Source: Catenulispora rubra
Lineage (GTDB): Bacteria > Actinomycetota > Actinomycetes > Streptomycetales > Catenulisporaceae
Length of the DNA stretch: 64,000 nucleotides
Direction: 5' to 3'
Assembly (NCBI RefSeq): GCF_015356825.1
Contig: NZ_JAACYW010000025.1
Span: forward strand, 1 to 64,000
Shown here: piece by piece, positions 16,109-24,323 of the stretch
Numbering within the stretch: position 1 is the stretch's first letter
Layout: each line of letters begins with the position of its first letter
Translations under genes and position numbers: made by a program
Notes under the pieces: model-generated
Database searches by the model: none
Seen by the model: the letters and a program-made list of their open reading frames with translations, nothing else
Told to the model about the DNA's origin: nothing

Positions 16109-16266
16109 CTGGTAAGTCGAAGCCTCGTCATCATGTGGTGCCTGGCGGTCCTGCCGATCGGGAGTTCCACCTGGCGCGGGTGTGTTCGCAGTTCCCGAAG
16201 ACGATCAGTGTGGAGTCGGTGCGGCGGCTGGCCCGTCTGTTTGAGGCGGAGAATCGCGCCGAGTAG
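16105..16266 (+). CDS. small protein coupled to rep (xis position)
   Basis: 53 aa; ATG 16105 overlaps the rep stop (ATGA), indicating translational coupling. Contents: KSKPRHHVVPGGPADREFHL then FPKTISVESVRRLARLFEAEN, a single helical hairpin with basic head. In pSAM2 the gene between repSA and int is xis; this protein sits there but shows no MerR-like winged-helix pattern, and serine integrases use unrelated directionality factors. It is a good candidate directionality factor by position only. Confidence 0.65.
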   Translation: MTGKSKPRHHVVPGGPADREFHLARVCSQFPKTISVESVRRLARLFEAENRAE

Positions 16267-16280
16267 GCGGTGAGCACGCG

Positions 16281-16310
16281 GGGCCGGATTCCTGAAAGCG
16301 GGTCCGGCCC
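16281..16310 (+). terminator. hairpin terminator of the rep operon
   Basis: GGGCCGGA (16281-16288) pairs with TCCGGCCC (16303-16310), 14-nt loop, followed by TT, 15 nt after the last stop. Confidence 0.6.
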
Positions 16311-16377
16311 TTCACCATGTCCGGGCCGGTGTCGGCGGTGCCAGGGGGCGGCGTCGCGGAGTGATCCGCTTGAAAGG

Positions 16378-16394
16378 GGCGCGCCGTAGGCGTC
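16378..16394. repeat. 17-bp repeat, copy 2
   Basis: Identical to 9038-9054; see that entry. Confidence 0.7.
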
Positions 16395-16542
16395 CATTCA
16401 CGTCGACGTCCTGTGGTGGGTCGCCTGCGGGTGCCGGCCGCGTGTGGGCTGGCGCGGATCGGGTGGGTGGGTGGGGTGCGGCGCCGCCGGCGGACCGCTA
16501 AACGATCATGGCCGTTCCCGGGTGATCATCCGCTAGCGTGGT

Positions 16543-16577
16543 GCGGGGCCAGGCTCCTAGACCGAGTCTGGCCCCGC
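16543..16577 (-). terminator. hairpin terminator of the integrase gene
   Basis: GCGGGGCCAG (16543-16552) is the exact reverse complement of 16568-16577 with a 15-nt loop, 20 nt beyond the integrase stop. Confidence 0.65.
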
Positions 16578-16597
16578 GTGCTGTACCGGTGGCGTGC

Positions 16598-18034
16598 CTA
16601 CAGCTGCGGCGGGTCTATCTTGACGCGGCCGAAGTCAACCACGCCGCGCACGCTGGATGCCTCGATCCGCACCGCTGGGAACAGAAACCGCAACACGGCG
16701 ACCTTGCGCTCGCCGGTCATCTTGTCGAACGCCTTGCCCGCCCCCGGTCCGATCACCACGCCTTCAAGGGCCGTCAGCGGCCGGACGACGGTGGCGCGCT
16801 GCCGGGCCGCCATCCGCTTCTTGATCTTGGCCTGCATCTGACGCATCTCATCAGTGCCGATCTCGTTGGCATCCCACATCTCGCGGACCTCGGCAAGCTT
16901 ACGCTTGTCCTCGGCCTCGGCCTTCGCGTCATCCTCGGTGGACGCTGTCACCGGCGACCTGGTCAGCGCAGACGCGGACAGGTTCTCCAGGAAGTCCTTC
17001 GCAGCGTCCACCACGAACTCTTCCAAGTCCTTCGCCCTGATCTTGCGTGAGCACACGTCCGGCTCGGAACTGGTAGACCGGGTGCACTTGTAGTAGGCCA
17101 CCCCACCCTGCATGTTCCCGACCATAGAACGCGTGCACTTCGTGCACAGCACCATGCCTGACAGCAGATAGTGCCGGTAACTGCGGCGCGCATCTGCGTA
17201 GTCCAGGGAACGGCGGGCCCGAAGACGGCTCGCCTCCTCCCACTCGCCTACGGTCACGATCTCCGGCCACGCGCCCTTGCGGTAGTTCCCTTGCTCGTCC
17301 TTCTGCACCTCGCCGCGATACATGATCAGACCGGCGTGCCTGGCAGACGTCAGCAGCGCACGCACCCGCCCCACCGTCCAGCCCCCGCCACCAGCGGACG
17401 GAATCCCTCGCTCGTGGATGTCCCGGAAGATCGTCCAAATCGCGTCTCCGTCCAGGAACCGGGTAAAGATCTCCTTCACCACCTCCGCCTCGTCCGGCAC
17501 GACGGCGGACATGTCCTTGGTGTAGCCGTAGGCGCGCCGTCCGCCGTGCGCCTTCCCGGCCGCCAAAGCGTCCTCCTGCGCCGACATCACCCGGCGGGAG
17601 GTGTCATCGGAGGACTTGCACGCGTGCGCCACCTCGATCCGCAGGAAGAACCGGTCATCGGCGCTGGACAGATCACGCCGGTTGGCCTGCCCGTGCAGTA
17701 TCACGTTGCGTTCCTCGGCCTTGATCAGCAACTGCTCAAGATCGGGAGGCTGTCGCATCAGCCGGTCGGGGTGGTAGGCCAGGACGTGACGGAACGCCCC
17801 GGCGTCCATCGCCTCAAGCAAGCTGTCCCAACCTGGCCGCTTGCGCTTGCGCTGCCACGCCGACCGCGACGGATCGATGAACACATGATCCGGGGACACT
17901 CGCATCCCCATCCGCTCGGCCATCTCCCGGCAGATCCGCTCCTGCCGCTCCACCCCGGTCTGATCGTCGTCCTTGATGTGCGAGATCCGACAGTAGATCG
18001 CCGCCGACTCGCCTTCGAACTCTGATGTCCTCAT
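16598..18034 (-). CDS. int: large serine recombinase (integrase)
   Basis: 478 aa. N-terminal resolvase/invertase catalytic domain with nucleophile Ser18 (AIYCRIS) and downstream conserved Arg residues (VLAYHPDRLMRQPPDLEQLL, RDLSS). A recombinase domain follows (AYGYTKDMSAVVPDEAEVVKEIF, RALLTSARHAGLIMYRGE), then a zinc ribbon (LCTKCTRSMVGNM ... YKCTRS ... VCSRK) and a coiled-coil region rich in Lys/Glu. Such enzymes join attP to attB in one direction without a cofactor. The gene lies 45 nt from the right attachment core, the usual arrangement. Most elements of the pSAM2 type use tyrosine integrases, so this pairing is less common. Confidence 0.95.
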   Translation of the reverse strand: MRTSEFEGESAAIYCRISHIKDDDQTGVERQERICREMAERMGMRVSPDHVFIDPSRSAWQRKRKRPGWDSLLEAMDAGAFRHVLAYHPDRLMRQPPDLEQLLIKAEERNVILHGQANRRDLSSADDRFFLRIEVAHACKSSDDTSRRVMSAQEDALAAGKAHGGRRAYGYTKDMSAVVPDEAEVVKEIFTRFLDGDAIWTIFRDIHERGIPSAGGGGWTVGRVRALLTSARHAGLIMYRGEVQKDEQGNYRKGAWPEIVTVGEWEEASRLRARRSLDYADARRSYRHYLLSGMVLCTKCTRSMVGNMQGGVAYYKCTRSTSSEPDVCSRKIRAKDLEEFVVDAAKDFLENLSASALTRSPVTASTEDDAKAEAEDKRKLAEVREMWDANEIGTDEMRQMQAKIKKRMAARQRATVVRPLTALEGVVIGPGAGKAFDKMTGERKVAVLRFLFPAVRIEASSVRGVVDFGRVKIDPPQL

Positions 18035-18038
18035 GTCT

Positions 18039-18527
18039 CTATTGTCTCAAAACCATGGTGGGCAAACAACCTTTGAGTGTGCCGACCGAGCAGCCGAGCA
18101 CCGCGGCGGCCTGGGTCTCCGTCAGGCCGTCCCAGTAGCGGAGCACGACGACCGCGCGTTGCTTCGGCGGCAGCTCCATGAGCGCCGCCACGAGCGCGTC
18201 GCGCTGGTCGAGGGCGGCGGTGCCGTCGGCGACGGCGGGTTCGGCGGGCGCCTCGCCGCCGTACTCGGCGACCCGGCGCTTGCGGAACCGGTGGTTGTTG
18301 GTGTTGATCAGGATCCTGCGGACGTAGGCGTCTGGGTCCTGCGCGCGGCGCACCTTCGGCCACGACGCGAAGGCCTTCGCCAACGCGGTCTGCGCCAGGT
18401 CCTCGGCGTGGCCGCGGTCGCCGGTCAGCCCGTAGGCGAACCGGACCAGGCCGCCCCACCGGCTGACCATGAACTCACGGAACTCCGCTTCGTGGTCCCC
18501 GCGGCTTTCACTTCTGTCACCCCGCAT
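18039..18527 (-). pseudogene. 5' part of split SigE-family ECF sigma factor
   Basis: 162 aa as it stands, from ATG 18527 (GAGGGGG upstream). Sigma regions 2 and most of 4 are intact (FREFMVSRWGGLVRFAYGLT, AEDLAQTALAKAFASWPKV, LPPKQRAVVVLRYWDGL, TQAAAVLGCSVGT). After the 7-bp core the frame runs into the element, adding LKGCLPTMVLRQ and a stop. The region 4.2 recognition helix is therefore lost and the protein should not read -35 elements. The missing helix is at 8608-8686. An intact paralogue at 44123-44683 confirms the expected ending. Confidence 0.92.
18062..18085. other. right attachment junction
   Basis: Core GTGCCGA (18079-18085) marks the switch from element (left) to sigma gene (right). 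The arm GCAAACAA at 18062-18069 pairs with TTGTTCGC at the left junction when the element is circular. Confidence 0.75.
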
Positions 18528-18610
18528 CCGTCCCCCTCGTCTCATGCTTCATGTCGCAGAAGAGGGCCGACTGCGTGCGGATCGTTGCACGCGGAGGGGG
18601 AAACGGGGTC

Positions 18611-21595
18611 TCAGTCCGAGAGCTGCTCCAGGAACGCCACACAGCGCACCGCCTCGACCCCGGCCTCGGTGCAGGCCGCGATCGCCTCGCGCAGCCGCTC
18701 GACGGCGGCGTCGCGGCTGCCGTACCGGTCCAGCAGCCAGGCCACCATCTGCTCGGAGAAGTCGTAGTCCATCGCGCTGTGCGGCAGCAGCGCCCGGAAC
18801 CCGGAGGCGGCGCGCTCGGCGTACGGCATCGCCTTGTCGGTGAGGTCGGCGTTCAGGTGCAGGCGGGCCAGCTGGTCGTCGGTCTCGGCCAGCTCGTAGG
18901 CGATGACCTGGGCGTCGCGCTCGTAGCTGCCCGAGCGCTCGGCGGCTTCCAGGACCTGCGCGGCCTCCGCGAACAGCAGGAGCACCTGGTCCAGGACGTC
19001 CTCGCGCTCGCTGTCGTGCGCCGTCTCCTCCGACTCGCCGAACGTCACCCAGGCCAGGGCCCTGAGGGTCTTGGCGAGGTTGATCGGGTCCGGCAGGGCC
19101 CGGAGCAGGATCACGGCGCGGTCGAAGGCACGCCGGGCCTCGTCGGCGAGCCCGGCGGCGCGCAGCGCGTGCCCGGCGGAGGCCGCGAGCATCGCGTGCC
19201 CGCCCTGCTGCGGGAAGTGCTCGGCGATCGCGGCGGCCAGCAGGTACTGCTCGGCGGCGCCGCGGTAGTCCTCCAGGCGGCCCAGGCAGCGGGCCAGCGC
19301 CCAGCGGGCGTTGACCACGGTCGCGTCGTCGAGGTGCTCGACGATCTCCGGCAGCGCGGACTCCAGGATGGCGGCCGCGTCGGCGTCGCGGCCGAGCTGT
19401 TCGTAGGCGAACGCGAGGCTGTGGCGGGCGCTGGCGGCCAGGTCCGGGACGCCGTGCCGGTCGGCCCACGCGACGGCTTCCAGGGCGTGCTCGGCGCTGT
19501 CGTCGTAGCGGCCCAGCCCGCCGGTGGCGTTGGCCAAGACCTGGCGGGTGTACCCGGCCGGGAAGCGCTGCTCGGGCCAGCGTCCGGCGATCTCGAGGGC
19601 GGCCAGGCCGGCGCGCTCGGCGTCGGCGTCGCGGTCGGCGGCCAGGTAGGCCTGGGCCAGGAGCATGTTCGGGTGCAGATTCGCCCAGGGGCGCTCGGCG
19701 CGGTCGTACAGCGTGATGGCCGCCAGGAGCTCCGGTACCGATTCCTCGGGGCGGCCGCGGCGCTGCGCGATCTCGGCCCGCATGGTGTGCGCGGCGGCGG
19801 CGCGGGCCGGGACGTCGAACTCGACGGCGTCGGCCAGGAGGGCTTCGACGCTTTCCGCGAAGGCGTCGAAGGCTGATTCGCGGTCGGCGTCGGATTCGGT
19901 GTCGGGATCGATGTAGGAGCCGACCTCGGTCGCACGGCGCGCTTCGAACGCCTGCGCGCGACGGACGGTCAGAACGTCCTCCGGCGCGGCCTGGCCACGT
20001 GCGAGCAGCACTCGGGCGGTCGCGTAGAGCTCGACCAGGGCGTGGTCCGGAATGGACTCGTAGGTCCTTTCGCGCAGCGCCTCGGCCAACAGCCCGCGCG
20101 CCCGGACGGCGACGGCCCGCCCTTGCATCCCGCCTTCCTCGTAGCGTTCAACGGCTTCGCCGAGCAGCCGGACAGCCCGTTCCATGTCCTCGCAGTCGAG
20201 CGCGTCGGCGGCCCGCTCCTCGGCGAGTTGCGCCTGGGCCTCCAGGTCCAGCGCGATACCACGGCGATCGGCCACGATCGCGACGCGCTCCCACATCTTC
20301 ATGGCCGCGGGATGCGCCACGTCGAAGAGCCGGCGGGCCTCGGCGAGCAGGTCGTCGAAGTCGATGTCCGCGTCCGGGTCGATCAGCTCGGGGAGCGGCT
20401 CACGCTGGATCGGCGACGCCGGTTGCGGTGGCGGTGGCGCCGGTCGCGGGACGACGACTAGCGGAAGCTCAGCCACCAGCGGCGTCTGATTGATCGTGGC
20501 GGCGATGCGAGAACTCACCGCGTTGTTGCCGTTACGCGCGTCGAAGCGGCGGGTGAGATCGTCGATCTCTGATCGCACCCGGCGCAGCAGCTCGGCGATC
20601 GGCCAGTCCCGTCCTTCGGGTCCGGCGACCGGCGCGTTCTGCCCGGCGGCGGTGCGAGCGCGCAGCAGCAGTGCAGCGCAGGACAGGAATTCGAGGTAGT
20701 CCGACGGTTCGTAGGGCGGGTCGAACAGGCGGCGGTTCTCCGTCAGGATCTCCAGGGCCCGCTCGTCGTTGCCCGACAGCACGCAGAACTCGATGTGGCG
20801 TCCGAAGGCGCTGCGCAGCTCGACGTGCCCTTGGAGCAGGCGGTAGCCACGCAGGTGGTTCGCGCGTGCCTCGTCGTATCGGCCCAGGCGCAGCAGCGGC
20901 TTCAGCGACGCGGCGAGGGTGCTGGAGGGCTCGTCCAGGCACGCCGTCTCGTTGTCGATGGTCGGCCGCCACAGACGCAGCGCGGCGAGATCGTCGCCTC
21001 GTTCGGCGCGCCACATGCCTTGCGACAAGTGCTCGCACGCCCGGCAGTCGCTCATCTGGTCGCGCTCGGCGGCCAGCCAGCGTCCGAAGTGCGTGTCGGC
21101 TTCGGCGACGTCTCCGAGGTGCTGCGCTATCCGGAAGCGCTGGGCGTAGACGGCGCGCATGCCGTATCCGGCCAGGCGGTAGCGGCGTTCCATTTCGTCA
21201 ACGAACCCGTGGACGGTGGCTAGCGGGACCTCGGGGACCGAGAGCAGGTCGGCGGTCATCCACTTGAAGACCCAGTGCGTCTCGTACTCAAGACGGCTCG
21301 CGTCGCGCAGGGTCTTGCCGTGGCGGTCCCACAGGCGCAGGAGACGCGAGAACAGGACCGGCGAGCGGAAGCTCTCCCCGCCGCGCTCGTAGGCCTCGAT
21401 CACCGTGTGCAGCGCGCAGATCTGGGTCTCGGGATCGCCGAGCTTGTCCGCGGCGGCGAGCAGCGCCTCGGCGCGCACGGACCGGGCCCGGCCCGGCGGC
21501 TCGTCCTCGTTCGCCACCAGGGCCGCACGCAGTTCGTCGGGAGTCCAGGTCTGACGCTGGAACGCCGGCTCGCCGGTGGTGGGCATGACGGACAT
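18611..21595 (-). CDS. giant TPR-repeat protein
   Basis: 994 aa from ATG 21595; longer starts run into the HSP90-like gene. No signal peptide or membrane helix. From about residue 25 onward it is built of Ala/Leu-rich helical pairs typical of tetratricopeptide repeats (CALHTVIEAYERGGESF, RALEILTENRRLFDP, ERAVRLLGEAVERYEEGGMQ, HSLAFAYEQLGRDADAAAIL, ALGRLEDYRGAAEQYLLAA). A Pro-rich linker near residue 400 (RPAPPPPQPASPIQ) separates two repeat blocks. It begins 8 nt after the HSP90-like stop, so the two are co-expressed. TPR proteins commonly dock on HSP90, so a co-chaperone or client-scaffold role is plausible but inferred. Confidence 0.85.
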   Translation of the reverse strand: MSVMPTTGEPAFQRQTWTPDELRAALVANEDEPPGRARSVRAEALLAAADKLGDPETQICALHTVIEAYERGGESFRSPVLFSRLLRLWDRHGKTLRDASRLEYETHWVFKWMTADLLSVPEVPLATVHGFVDEMERRYRLAGYGMRAVYAQRFRIAQHLGDVAEADTHFGRWLAAERDQMSDCRACEHLSQGMWRAERGDDLAALRLWRPTIDNETACLDEPSSTLAASLKPLLRLGRYDEARANHLRGYRLLQGHVELRSAFGRHIEFCVLSGNDERALEILTENRRLFDPPYEPSDYLEFLSCAALLLRARTAAGQNAPVAGPEGRDWPIAELLRRVRSEIDDLTRRFDARNGNNAVSSRIAATINQTPLVAELPLVVVPRPAPPPPQPASPIQREPLPELIDPDADIDFDDLLAEARRLFDVAHPAAMKMWERVAIVADRRGIALDLEAQAQLAEERAADALDCEDMERAVRLLGEAVERYEEGGMQGRAVAVRARGLLAEALRERTYESIPDHALVELYATARVLLARGQAAPEDVLTVRRAQAFEARRATEVGSYIDPDTESDADRESAFDAFAESVEALLADAVEFDVPARAAAAHTMRAEIAQRRGRPEESVPELLAAITLYDRAERPWANLHPNMLLAQAYLAADRDADAERAGLAALEIAGRWPEQRFPAGYTRQVLANATGGLGRYDDSAEHALEAVAWADRHGVPDLAASARHSLAFAYEQLGRDADAAAILESALPEIVEHLDDATVVNARWALARCLGRLEDYRGAAEQYLLAAAIAEHFPQQGGHAMLAASAGHALRAAGLADEARRAFDRAVILLRALPDPINLAKTLRALAWVTFGESEETAHDSEREDVLDQVLLLFAEAAQVLEAAERSGSYERDAQVIAYELAETDDQLARLHLNADLTDKAMPYAERAASGFRALLPHSAMDYDFSEQMVAWLLDRYGSRDAAVERLREAIAACTEAGVEAVRCVAFLEQLSD

Positions 21596-21603
21596 CGGCG
21601 AAC

Positions 21604-23532
21604 TCAGTCCTCTTCTTCGGTCTCGGGCTCCTGCCGTCGCCCCACGGCGAATCCCAGCAGGCCCAGGAAGGCCCGGTTCAGCAGTGCCGACTCGCTGGAG
21701 CGGATCGGCCGTTTGGATAGCAGGAGCGCCTGGCCGTAGACGGCTTCGATGCCGGTGGCGGCCAGTTCCGCGTCCTCCAGCTCGACCAGGCCCTGGATCA
21801 GCGGGCTGCGATGGTTCAGCACCAGCCGGGCCCGCGGCCCGACGGTGCGCAGCGCGCCGAGGATGCCGGCCCACAAGTCGTCGCCGTCGGCGGCAGCCTC
21901 CGCCTCGGCGTCGGCCCGGGCCCGCTCGTGCCGGGCCTCGCGGCCGTCGAGGAGCAGCGCCGGGATGGTGACCGGGTGGTAGGCGCGCAGGGCCACGTCG
22001 CAGTCGAGCGCGTCCAGCACGCGGCGGGCGGTGGCCAGCAGCGGTCCGGCGGCGGCCTCCTCGGCGGTGTCGACGGTGTCGAGGTGCGCGGCGATGGTCT
22101 CAGGGTCCAGGTCGAGGACGGTCACGCCGGGCAGCGCCCGCGGCAGCTTGCGGACCAGGTCGGCGTCGTAGGTGTAGCCACCATTCACTACGCCGAGGCC
22201 GACTGCGGCAGCGATCTGCGAGACCTGCTGGAACTCCTCGTCGCCGGCCGTCAGGTGGATGACGCGGTGCTGGTCGGCGAAGGCGGTCAGCGGCAGCCGG
22301 CCGGCGGTGGTCTCGAAGGGGAGCCAGGGCAGCGTCAGGGCGAACAGGTCGTCGTCGAAGCGTGCCAGGGCCTTGACCCCGAGGTAGTGGACTGCGAGCA
22401 GGCGGTTGAGGCGCGGCGGATCGGTCGCGGCCAGCCCGGCGAGCCAGTCGCGGACCCGGTTGCCGAGCGCCTCGCGGACGGCGGCGAGGCGGTCGTCCTC
22501 GTACAGGGCCTCGCGGGAGGCGGTGGGGCGCAGCGCGTCGGTGTCGATGACGCAGCGGGCGAAGAAGGCCCAGTCCGGCAGCAGGCCACGCGCTTGGTCG
22601 GTGAGGAGCATGCCCTTGATGTGGACGCGGTGGCCGCCCTGCTCGGAGGTGGTGGCCGCGGTCGGCAGGATGTAGGCGGCGCCCTTGATGCCGAGCAGCG
22701 GGATGTTGAGCTCGATCAGGTCCAGTGGCGCGAAGCCGAGGGTGTCCTGGCAGTAGGCGGCCAGCGCCTCGAAGCGGGTGCCCGGCGAGGGGTACTCGCG
22801 GTCCCAGACCGGCGGCGTCTCGGTGATGCGGTAGGTGTAGCCGGCCTCGTCTTCGAGCACTGTCTCGTACGGCAGGAGGCTGCCGAAGTCCCGCGCCAGC
22901 TCCACGACGCGCGTCGCCTGGAACCAGAACTCCTGGCCGTGCCGCGGCTTCAGGGTGACGATCGTCCCGGGCTCGGCGGGCGACTCGTCGGGAGCCAGGA
23001 TCCTGATGTCGTAGTGGCCGTCAGCGGCACCCCGCCATTCGACGGCCGGCGCGTCCGCGTCGACGGCGGACTTGGTGACCACGCAGATCTCGTCGGCGAC
23101 CACGAAGCACGCCAGCAGCCCGATACCGAAACGGCCGAGGAAGTCCCCCCGACCGAGCTCCAGCACACTTTCGGCGCCACCGCCCAACGCGCCCCGCTTC
23201 GAACTCCGCCCGATGGTGGCGAGGAACCGGTGCACCTCATCCTCGGTGAGGCCGATCCCACTGTCGCGCACCTGCACCCGCGCACCGTCGGCAAGTATCC
23301 GCACGACTGCGGGGGAACCGGGGTCAACAGCCCGCCGGGCGGTGATCGCATCCACCGCGTTCTGCAGAAGTTCGCGCACGAACACCCGCGGACTGGAGTA
23401 AAGGTGATGCGAAAGGAGATCGACGATCCCCCGCAGATCCACTTGGAAGGCGTGCACGGACGGAAGACCACGCCCACCGGCATCAGTGGCGGCGGACGCG
23501 GACTCGGAGACCAGCGGCTTCTCGGACGACAC
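21604..23532 (-). CDS. HSP90-family (HtpG-like) ATPase
   Basis: About 642 aa from GTG 23532; GTG 23550 is an alternative and no strong ribosome binding site decides. GHKL ATP-binding domain: VRELLQNAVDA (catalytic Glu, Asn), VRDSGIGLTEDEVHRFLATI (nucleotide Asp, G1 box), DFLGRFGIGLLACFVVAD (G2). Middle domain follows (IELNIPLLGIKGAAYILP, RVHIKGMLLTD, FARCVIDTDALRPTASREAL). The C-terminal dimer region is divergent from E. coli HtpG and lacks an MEEVD tail, as in other bacterial members. Likely a stand-alone chaperone acting with the co-transcribed TPR protein. The C-terminus ends in acidic ETEEED. Confidence 0.9.
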   Translation of the reverse strand: MSSEKPLVSESASAATDAGGRGLPSVHAFQVDLRGIVDLLSHHLYSSPRVFVRELLQNAVDAITARRAVDPGSPAVVRILADGARVQVRDSGIGLTEDEVHRFLATIGRSSKRGALGGGAESVLELGRGDFLGRFGIGLLACFVVADEICVVTKSAVDADAPAVEWRGAADGHYDIRILAPDESPAEPGTIVTLKPRHGQEFWFQATRVVELARDFGSLLPYETVLEDEAGYTYRITETPPVWDREYPSPGTRFEALAAYCQDTLGFAPLDLIELNIPLLGIKGAAYILPTAATTSEQGGHRVHIKGMLLTDQARGLLPDWAFFARCVIDTDALRPTASREALYEDDRLAAVREALGNRVRDWLAGLAATDPPRLNRLLAVHYLGVKALARFDDDLFALTLPWLPFETTAGRLPLTAFADQHRVIHLTAGDEEFQQVSQIAAAVGLGVVNGGYTYDADLVRKLPRALPGVTVLDLDPETIAAHLDTVDTAEEAAAGPLLATARRVLDALDCDVALRAYHPVTIPALLLDGREARHERARADAEAEAAADGDDLWAGILGALRTVGPRARLVLNHRSPLIQGLVELEDAELAATGIEAVYGQALLLSKRPIRSSESALLNRAFLGLLGFAVGRRQEPETEEED

Positions 23533-23594
23533 GCGCTCGATGCTACGCACCCGCGACGACACCCGACGCCGGAATGGCCGCAACCGCGACGGTT

Positions 23595-23804
23595 TTAGAC
23601 GATCGCGTCGAACTCCCCGGCCTTCACACCTGCGACGAACGCGATCCATTCGGCTTTTGTGAAGGCTAGGACGGGGCCCTCCGGGTCCCGGCTGTTGCGG
23701 ACGAGGATCTCGTCTGTACGGACACTGGTCGTCTCGACACACGCGCCGTTGCCTTGTGACGCACTGGACTTGACCCAGCGCGCCTCACTTTGATCGATTT
23801 GCAT
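23595..23804 (-). CDS. DUF397 protein
   Basis: 69 aa with all the DUF397 hallmarks: WVKSSASQGNGACVETT, ILVRNSRDPEGPVLAFTKAEW and FVAGVKAGEFD. These small proteins act with XRE/DUF5753 regulators (the WhiJ-type systems of Streptomyces) in development or antibiotic control, apparently as regulator partners. Its nearest XRE gene is ~0.5 kb away beyond a second DUF397 gene, so it may be a duplicated partner. Confidence 0.93.
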   Translation of the reverse strand: MQIDQSEARWVKSSASQGNGACVETTSVRTDEILVRNSRDPEGPVLAFTKAEWIAFVAGVKAGEFDAIV

Positions 23805-24084
23805 GGACTGCCCTCCCGAATTGACGCGCCGTACCGGGAGTACTTCCTACCCGCTGGTACCTGGGGCAATCGCCGCAAAGTCTCCCATGACCAAGACTTT
23901 GCCGAGGTGACAGCCGTGAAAACGCCTCGCGCATCGCAGCGCGAACCGCTTTCACGCCACGAACCGCTTCACGCCACGAGCCCATGCGAACGCCCCGAGC
24001 CTTGTGGGCGTGGAGCGCTCGTCCGCACCTTCGACCCGATCGGCTGCAGGTGGGCTGGAAATCTTCGGTGATCGACGCCGCCGG

Positions 24085-24291
24085 TCAGGCCAGGTCGTCG
24101 AACTCCCCGCGCTTGGCACCGTCCACGAACGCGGCGATCTCCCCGCGGGTGAACGTCAGAACCGGGCCTTGCGGGTCCTTCGAATCCCTGAGGTACACAG
24201 CCTCGCTTCCCCCCGGCGCCAGCTCAACGCAAGCGCCGTTCCCCGTACTGGCGGCGGCTTTGCGCCATTGCAGGCCGTCGGTGTCGATCAT
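24085..24291 (-). CDS. DUF397 protein paired with XRE regulator
   Basis: 68 aa from ATG 24291, with GGAAAGG 10 nt upstream. WRKAAASTGNGACVELA, VYLRDSKDPQGPVLTFTRGE and FVDGAKRGEFDDLA are typical of the family. Lies 32 nt downstream of the XRE/DUF5753 gene on the same strand: the standard pair. Similar to the 23595-23804 protein, suggesting local duplication. Confidence 0.93.
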   Translation of the reverse strand: MIDTDGLQWRKAAASTGNGACVELAPGGSEAVYLRDSKDPQGPVLTFTRGEIAAFVDGAKRGEFDDLA

Positions 24292-24323
24292 GACATGGTT
24301 ACCTTTCCTTGTTCCCGCGGTCC

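Larger units (their letters stand above)
16267..16597. other. gene-free stretch between xis-position gene and integrase
   Basis: About 330 bp without a supported gene. It holds two hairpin terminators (for the rightward rep operon and the leftward integrase), the second 17-bp repeat copy (16378-16394), and otherwise nothing recognisable. Confidence 0.6.
8687..18085 (-). mobile_element. integrative element inserted in ECF sigma gene (serine integrase, RepSA-like)
   Basis: Roughly 9.39 kb bounded by direct repeats GTGCCGA (8687-8693 and 18079-18085). It carries a large serine recombinase next to the right junction, a RepSA-like replication initiator, a divergent GntR/KorSA-like repressor, a small gene between rep and int in the place where xis sits in pSAM2, a Nudix gene (pSAM2's transfer-immunity factor Pif is a Nudix protein), an XRE-type regulator, and several short unknown genes. 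This is the gene set of an actinomycete integrative and conjugative element. No FtsK/SpoIIIE-like TraB was found, so self-transfer is doubtful. The host gene is restored precisely if the repeats recombine. Confidence 0.9.
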
